NCBI GenBank assembly: GCA_945900935.1
Contig: CAMDKT010000143.1
Coordinates: forward strand, 1-10,967
DNA length: 10,967 bases
Direction of reading: 5' to 3'
Source: Candidatus Sulfopaludibacter sp. SbA3
GTDB taxonomy: Bacteria; Acidobacteriota; Terriglobia; Bryobacterales; Bryobacteraceae
In this document: in pieces, positions 7,130-10,967 of the stretch
How the letters are laid out: each line of letters opens with the position of its first letter
How positions within the stretch are numbered: the first letter of the stretch is position 1
The notes under the pieces: generated by a model
Database searches by the model: none
Told to the model about the DNA's origin: nothing
What the model saw: the letters and a program-made list of their open reading frames with translations, nothing else
Made by a program: the position numbers and the translations under genes

Positions 7130-7621
7130 ATGGGAACGCGCCGCGACTTACTGCAAATCGCGCTCACCGCCACTGCCGTCGCGGCGCAGGACCACCACGC
7201 CTCCGATAACGAAATCCCCGCCGCGAAAAAGGTCGCGCGTTTCTTCAAACCGGCGGAGATGGACTTACTCGCTAAGTTAGTCGATCACATCATCCCCCGT
7301 TCCGATACTCCCGGTGCCGCTGACGCCAACGTGCACTATTACATCGATTGGCAGGCCCATACCAATTCACAACGCGGCGCGCGGCTCCGCAAGGACTTGT
7401 CGTGGATCGCAAAACAGAAGTTCAATACCGGCGATCAGGCGGCGTTACTGACCGCCTGGAGTAAGTCAACCGGCGAGCCGAGGCGTATCTTCCAATCGCT
7501 GAAAGAACTTACCGTCGACGGCTACTACGGCACGCGCGAAGGCCTGCAACAGGAACTAGGCTGGAACGCCAACACGTTCGTCCGCGAATTCAAGGGCTGC
7601 ACCCATAAGGAACACGCCTAA
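7130..7621 (+). CDS. Gluconate 2-dehydrogenase subunit 3-like protein with Tat signal
   Basis: A 163-residue protein of the gluconate 2-dehydrogenase subunit 3 family (the gamma or small subunit of membrane-associated FAD-dependent sugar and gluconate dehydrogenases). The start TRRDLLQIALTATAVAAQ is a short twin-arginine signal. The mature part begins near residue 20; FKPAEMDLLAKLVDHIIPRSDTPGA (in two overlapping pieces FKPAEMDLLAKLVDHI and DHIIPRSDTPGAAD) is the family's hallmark helix and IIPxxDTPGA loop. The C-terminus EGLQQELGWNANTF also fits. In the Burkholderia FAD-glucose dehydrogenase the equivalent gamma subunit is needed for export and maturation of the catalytic subunit. The catalytic gene follows after two bases, which supports the same job here. 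It starts two bases after tpx and has no clear ribosome binding site, so translation is probably coupled. Confidence 0.9.
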   Translation: MGTRRDLLQIALTATAVAAQDHHASDNEIPAAKKVARFFKPAEMDLLAKLVDHIIPRSDTPGAADANVHYYIDWQAHTNSQRGARLRKDLSWIAKQKFNTGDQAALLTAWSKSTGEPRRIFQSLKELTVDGYYGTREGLQQELGWNANTFVREFKGCTHKEHA

Positions 7622-7623
7622 AC

Positions 7624-9255
7624 ATGTTCACGCACTCAGCCCCCGAAGTGCACGACGTCATCGTCATCGGCAGCGGTGCCGCTGGCGGTATGTCGGCCTG
7701 GAATCTGGCCGTCAACCACGGCGTCAATGTCCTGATGCTCGACGCCGGGGCCCGCTTCAATCGCGAAGATTTCTGGACACACGTCAAGCCCTGGCAGTGG
7801 CGTGAGCGCATTGAAAAGGGACTTGCCCCGCCAAAAATTCAATTGGATGTTAAGGAACAGCCCTACATTTCCAAGGAGCCGAACAAATTCGATCTCATCC
7901 GCGTCTGGGGCCGAGGCGGCAAAACCAACATCTGGGGCCGCGTCGCGCTGCGCTACTCCGATCTCGATTTCGAAGGCCCCGCCAAAGATGGCTGGGAGAT
8001 CCCGTGGCCCATTCGTTACAAGGACATCGCGCCTTACTACGACAAAGTGGAGCGGGAAATCGGCGTCTGCGGCGGCGACGACGATACGGACTCGCTGCCG
8101 GGCAGCAAATTTCACCAGCCCCCGCCCGCTCTCCGCTGCGGCGAACGTTTCATGAAGCGTTCGGCTGAAGCGATGGGCATCAAGGTAGTCAACCAGCGAA
8201 AAGCCGTCAACACGACAACCGCCGCCGGTCACTCGCCGTGTCACTACTGCGGCGCTTGCGGCCGAGGCTGCGATGTCGCCGCGTTCTTTAACTCCACTGA
8301 CTATTTGACTGACAAAGCCGAAAAAACCGGTAAGTTGAAGATAGTCGATAATGCCGTCGTCGCGCATATCCTATTAGGAGATAACGGCCTGGCGAAAGGA
8401 GTAAGATACTTCGACCGCAACACGAGGGCCGAACGCATCGTGCTCGGCAAGCGGATTATTCTCGGCGCCAGTTGCGTTGATTCCACTCGTATCTTACTCA
8501 ACTCGAAGATCGGTAACTCCTCCGGCGTCATCGGCAGTTATCTCACGGAGCAGGTGCGTTTTCATATGTTCGGCTTCGTGCCGGAACTGATGGGGACGAA
8601 AGCTCTGAACGATGATGGCCTGGGCGGCGAACATATTTATCTCCCGCGCTACAACGCCAGGGACGGCCGCAAACGCGACTATCTGCGCGGCTTCGGCTCG
8701 CAGTTCTGGAACACGGGCGCCCAAGCCGGCGTTGGCAACTGGGCCAAGCAGATCGAAGGCTTCGGGCTGGATTACAAGAAGGCGATCAAGAGGCGCTATC
8801 CGGCGTTGGTCGCCATGCATCCGTACGGCGAGGTGCTTCCTTATAAGCACAACAAAGTGAGCGTGGACGGTACACCGAAGGACCGCTACGGCATCCCGAT
8901 TTCGCGGATCGAATACAGCATCGGCGACAACGAAAAGAAGATGCTCAACGAGATGTATGACTTGGCCGAAAGTGTCTTCCGAGGCATGAAAGCGGAGATC
9001 GTGCCCTACCAGCGCGGCGCCATCGATCCATTCGGCAGCGCCATCCACGAACACGGGACTTGCCGCATGGGCGCCGATCCGAAACGCAGCGCCTTGAACG
9101 GCTTCAATCAGATGCACGATGTGAAGAATGTGTTCGTCGTGGATGGTTCGTCATTTACAACCGCGTCGGAAAAGAATCCGACTCTGACGATTCTGGCGTT
9201 GGCCTGGCGCGCGACTGACTATCTCGCCGATCAAATGCGCACCGGCGGCGTGTAG
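7624..9255 (+). CDS. GMC-family FAD oxidoreductase (gluconate/glucose dehydrogenase-type catalytic subunit)
   Basis: A 543-residue flavoprotein. The FAD-binding Rossmann motif GSGAAG is at 16-21, followed by VLMLDAGARF. At 206-216 four cysteines lie in CHYCGACGRGC (C206, C209, C212, C216); the Burkholderia FAD-glucose dehydrogenase alpha subunit has a cysteine cluster in this part of the protein that holds a 3Fe-4S centre, so an iron-sulfur cluster is plausible here. The C-terminal GMC domain has H475 in HEHGTCRMG, the likely active-site base, and N518 in KNPTLTILAL as its partner. VFVVDGSSFTTASEKNP is typical of the family. There is no signal peptide; export with the Tat-signal partner just upstream is likely. 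AAGGAA at 7607-7612 may serve as ribosome binding site. Substrate (sugar, sugar acid or polyol) cannot be decided. No cytochrome c subunit gene follows. Confidence 0.94.
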   Translation: MFTHSAPEVHDVIVIGSGAAGGMSAWNLAVNHGVNVLMLDAGARFNREDFWTHVKPWQWRERIEKGLAPPKIQLDVKEQPYISKEPNKFDLIRVWGRGGKTNIWGRVALRYSDLDFEGPAKDGWEIPWPIRYKDIAPYYDKVEREIGVCGGDDDTDSLPGSKFHQPPPALRCGERFMKRSAEAMGIKVVNQRKAVNTTTAAGHSPCHYCGACGRGCDVAAFFNSTDYLTDKAEKTGKLKIVDNAVVAHILLGDNGLAKGVRYFDRNTRAERIVLGKRIILGASCVDSTRILLNSKIGNSSGVIGSYLTEQVRFHMFGFVPELMGTKALNDDGLGGEHIYLPRYNARDGRKRDYLRGFGSQFWNTGAQAGVGNWAKQIEGFGLDYKKAIKRRYPALVAMHPYGEVLPYKHNKVSVDGTPKDRYGIPISRIEYSIGDNEKKMLNEMYDLAESVFRGMKAEIVPYQRGAIDPFGSAIHEHGTCRMGADPKRSALNGFNQMHDVKNVFVVDGSSFTTASEKNPTLTILALAWRATDYLADQMRTGGV

Positions 9256-9474
9256 CTACAACTTCTGCCACACTTCGCGGGAGATCTTCGCTTGGCGGAG
9301 AATCGTCGCTAATAGCCCGCGGCCGATGTCCGACCCGTGCGGATTGGGAATCGTGATACGCTTCGATCCCAGCAGCATGTATTCGTGGTTCCTTGCATTG
9401 AACGTGCCGGTCGCGCCGGCGCGCCGCAGGGCCCGAATGAGTTCCGGTCGGGCGATCGGACCAAACGGCGGCAA
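9256..9474 (-). CDS. hicA: HicA-family toxin (type II toxin-antitoxin)
   Basis: A 72-residue protein matching HicA/YcfA, small double-stranded-RNA-binding-like ribonucleases that cut mRNA. It shows the family layout: helix RPELIRALRRAG, then strands NHEYMLLGS and KRITIPNPHG, and helix GLLATILRQAKISREVW. H30 in NHEYM is the likely catalytic histidine; the usual GSHH form is replaced by a single-His variant. The start is TTG at 9474-9472, directly after the hicB stop codon and in the same frame; the next in-frame ATG is in the middle of the domain (M33), so no other start would make a whole toxin. It would be translated by re-initiation after hicB. The stop codon abuts that of the convergent GMC gene with no base between. 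Confidence 0.87.
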   Translation of the reverse strand: MPPFGPIARPELIRALRRAGATGTFNARNHEYMLLGSKRITIPNPHGSDIGRGLLATILRQAKISREVWQKL

Positions 9475-9729
9475 CTACGCGACTTCCTGCCGCAAAACCT
9501 TCAGGTCAATACCGCACTTCGGCGGTACCGGCAAATGGTGATGAAAACTGACTAGCAGCCAGCCTTCCAACGCTTCCCGAAGGTCCACCTTACAAAGTTC
9601 GAGTGTCTTGGCGTAACCGATCAGCCCGTCCAATTCAGGAATGGTCCCCGTGAACCCTTCATCGTCTTCAAGTTCCTCATATTCGGCCTCCCGCATCGCC
9701 GCATCGCCGTACTCAGTGATAATGCCCAT
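9475..9729 (-). CDS. hicB: HicB-family antitoxin (type II toxin-antitoxin)
   Basis: An 84-residue protein of the HicB/UPF0150 type, the partner that blocks HicA. The partial RNase H-like fold is recognisable: YEELEDDEGFTGTIPELDGL, then TLELCKVDLREALEGWLLVS, and the closing PPKCGIDLKVL. There is no obvious C-terminal DNA-binding domain, so autoregulation by this protein is not evident from sequence. The order antitoxin-then-toxin is the reverse of E. coli hicAB but common elsewhere. ATG at 9729 is preceded by GGGGAGG at 9748-9742 (12 bases away, rather far) and by TATAAT at 9741-9736. The gene begins 18 bases after the DUF1080 stop on the same strand. Confidence 0.85.
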   Translation of the reverse strand: MGIITEYGDAAMREAEYEELEDDEGFTGTIPELDGLIGYAKTLELCKVDLREALEGWLLVSFHHHLPVPPKCGIDLKVLRQEVA

Positions 9730-9735
9730 GCCCGA

Positions 9736-9741
9736 ATTATA
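9736..9741 (-). promoter_or_regulatory. -10-like box close to the hicB start codon
   Basis: On the minus strand TATAAT, a perfect -10 hexamer, lies six bases before the ATG at 9729. A start of transcription at the usual distance would fall on or beside the ATG. The -35 region would lie in the end of the DUF1080 gene and is not a good match to TTGACA. It would let the toxin-antitoxin pair be expressed independently. Confidence 0.45.
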
Positions 9742-9747
9742 CCTCCC

Positions 9748-10674
9748 CTATTTCACCAACGGCGTAATCGTCAGCTTCCGTATCTCCACCGGCCCGTGAT
9801 CGCCCTGCACACTGATTGGCCCCGGCGCCGACTCATCCCAATCATGCGCCATCGCCGTCAGTCCATCCACAATTCCCTTATCAATCACCTTCACGCCGTT
9901 AACAGTCACAGTTACAATCCGCCCCACCAGCCGAATGTCATAACTCTGCCATTCTCCCGGCGATTTACTCGCATTTACGGAAGGCACGATCCGGCTATAC
10001 AATGAACCGGTCCCATGCGACCCGGCCGGCTTGCCAAAGTCATCCACAATCTGTATCTCATACCGCCCGCGCAGGCCTAATCCGCCATTCGAATGCGCGC
10101 CGATCTTAAACTCGCAATGCAACTCAAAATTCCAAAACTTCTCCGCCGAAACCAGATTATTCGCCCCCGCGATGTTCTTCATAATCCCGTTCTCGATCTT
10201 CCACCCCAACTCCTTCCCGTGCACCATCGCCGACCAGTTATTCAAGTCTTTTCCATTGAATAACTCCACCGCTTTCCCGCGCTTCCATGAGTCATCGTCT
10301 TTGTCCTTCAAAACCGGGGCGCGCTTCCCCACAAACGGCGTCTTCTCCGCCTTGCCATCGACAAAGTGCTCTCCCACTAACTCACCCTTCACCAACTTAG
10401 CCGAATAAACCAGCTTCGCCGGCTGCGCGCCTTTCCGGTCGAAGGAAAAGGACAACATCCCATCCTTCACCGCCAAGTTGGAAATCACGTTCAAATCCCC
10501 GCCCAAGGCGCTAATGAACTTCCCCGTCAGCGTAGGCGACCCGGCGCCATTTACCTCCAGCCACCAGGCCCGCCGGTTGGCGTTGTTGTCCACCCGGATA
10601 TTCCAACGGCCGTTAAAATCCTTATCCCCGGCCCAAGCCGAAAGAACCAGTGAGGCGAACAAGAAAATGCGCAT
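9748..10674 (-). CDS. Secreted DUF1080 protein (3-keto-disaccharide hydrolase family)
   Basis: A 308-residue protein. Residues 1-15 (MRIFLFASLVLSAWA) are a signal peptide, so it is exported. Residues 18-118 form a beta-rich N-terminal domain (FNGRWNIRV..., LTGKFISALGGDLNV, GELVGEHFVDG), lipocalin-like in pattern. Residues about 134-305 are the DUF1080 domain, a concanavalin-like jelly roll: VELFNGKDLNNWS, WKIENGIM, NFELHCEFKIG, NGGLGLRGRYEIQIVDDFG, GEWQSYDIRLVG and VTVTVNGVKVIDK. Family members have been linked to cleavage of 3-keto-glycosides after a Gfo/Idh-type or GMC-type dehydrogenase oxidises the sugar. Two such oxidoreductases occur in this window, though not in the same transcription unit. 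I chose the ATG at 10674 because it opens the signal peptide and sits seven bases after TACACT; longer in-frame starts (10743, 10725) would bury the signal. Confidence 0.9.
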   Translation of the reverse strand: MRIFLFASLVLSAWAGDKDFNGRWNIRVDNNANRRAWWLEVNGAGSPTLTGKFISALGGDLNVISNLAVKDGMLSFSFDRKGAQPAKLVYSAKLVKGELVGEHFVDGKAEKTPFVGKRAPVLKDKDDDSWKRGKAVELFNGKDLNNWSAMVHGKELGWKIENGIMKNIAGANNLVSAEKFWNFELHCEFKIGAHSNGGLGLRGRYEIQIVDDFGKPAGSHGTGSLYSRIVPSVNASKSPGEWQSYDIRLVGRIVTVTVNGVKVIDKGIVDGLTAMAHDWDESAPGPISVQGDHGPVEIRKLTITPLVK

Positions 10675-10681
10675 GTTCAAG

Positions 10682-10687
10682 AGTGTA
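10682..10687 (-). promoter_or_regulatory. -10-like box close to the DUF1080 start codon
   Basis: On the minus strand TACACT (TANNNT form) lies seven bases before the ATG at 10674. No Shine-Dalgarno sequence precedes that ATG. The rest of the 112-base gap (10675-10786) shows no other feature I can support. Confidence 0.3.
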
Positions 10688-10786
10688 TCGAAAGTGAGAT
10701 CGTGTTGCCCACGCACGCGACCCATGGCTCGTGTCTTGTGCATTAGGACGCCTCCGTCGCCGAGTTGTGAACCACGCCTAAAACGC

Positions 10787-10967
10787 CTACCGCAACCCCT
10801 CCGGCCGCGTCGGCGCCCCCACGACGTTTCCTGCGGTCCTCCCGCTGGGGTCCGTCCCGTTCAACGCTGTGAACGACGCACCGGCCTGGAACGTCAGGAA
10901 CCCGCTCACCTGCCAGCCGCCGATCAATCGCCCGGCGAAGCCCCGCTGCTCCCTCATGAATGGCAGT
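10787..10967 (-). pseudogene. Truncated tail of an Oar/TonB-dependent-receptor-like outer membrane protein
   Basis: Reading the minus strand from the right edge gives 59 residues and then TAG at 10789-10787. The sequence RLIGGWQVSGFLTFQAG, followed by SFTALNGTDPSGRTAGNVVG, is the near-C-terminal barrel segment of the large acidobacterial TonB-receptor-like proteins with an N-terminal carboxypeptidase-regulatory domain. In full-length members this segment is followed by roughly a hundred more residues ending in the last outer membrane strands; here the frame stops at APTRPEGLR. The gene therefore seems to have lost its C-terminal strands, which are needed for outer membrane insertion, and is probably a remnant. 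The rest of the gene lies beyond the window, so I cannot say whether it is otherwise intact. Confidence 0.65.

Noticed and set aside
10675..10743. N-terminal extension of the DUF1080 protein from the ATG at 10743
   Set aside because: It would place 23 polar residues before an otherwise standard signal peptide; the start at 10674 fits better.
1..10967. CRISPR array, tRNA or rRNA genes, insertion sequence ends, phage genes
   Set aside because: No regularly spaced repeats, cloverleaf candidates, transposase-like frames or flanking target duplications were seen on either strand.

Overview
The window reads as a chromosomal stretch from a GC-rich soil-type bacterium, most likely an acidobacterium of the Solibacter/Bryobacter kind. 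This is inference from gene content: a PQQ-type beta-propeller, a Tat-exported Gfo/Idh/MocA oxidoreductase, a DUF1080 (3-keto-disaccharide hydrolase) protein, a GMC oxidoreductase paired with a gluconate 2-dehydrogenase subunit 3-like protein, a cytochrome c/ComEA-type hybrid, and the remnant of an Oar/TonB-receptor-like protein. I see no rRNA, tRNA, CRISPR array, prophage or insertion sequence.

Layout, plus strand: the C-terminal part of a beta-propeller protein (2-796); a 106-base gap holding a sigma-54-like promoter; a zinc metallopeptidase with an M8/leishmanolysin-like active site (903-1778); a small SH3-like protein of unknown role whose gene contains a perfect 12-bp inverted repeat (1826-2086); an exported protein joining a haem-binding CxxCH motif to a ComEA-like helix-hairpin-helix (2097-2543); a Tat-signal Gfo/Idh/MocA dehydrogenase (2563-3831); a thiamine-diphosphate enzyme like acetolactate synthase large subunit/benzoylformate decarboxylase (3881-5416); a DUF418/YeiB-family membrane protein broken by a frameshift (5430-6618); then a tight run of thiol peroxidase (6615-7127), a Tat-signal small dehydrogenase subunit (7130-7621) and the GMC flavoprotein (7624-9255).

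Minus strand: a HicBA toxin-antitoxin pair (9256-9729), a secreted DUF1080 protein (9748-10674), and at the edge the truncated tail of a TonB-receptor-like protein (10787-10967). The GMC gene and hicA converge with no base between their stop codons.

The clearest functional unit is the pair at 7130-9255: the small subunit carries the Tat signal and probably takes the signal-less flavoprotein across the membrane with it, giving a periplasmic sugar or alcohol dehydrogenase. With the Gfo/Idh and DUF1080 proteins this suggests periplasmic carbohydrate oxidation and breakdown, but no single pathway ties the window together. The points most worth checking are a recurrent TANNNT box 6-7 bases upstream of start codons (possible leaderless transcripts), the in-frame zero-gap hicB/hicA junction, the broken DUF418 gene and the inverted repeat. 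I found no convincing new multi-gene system.
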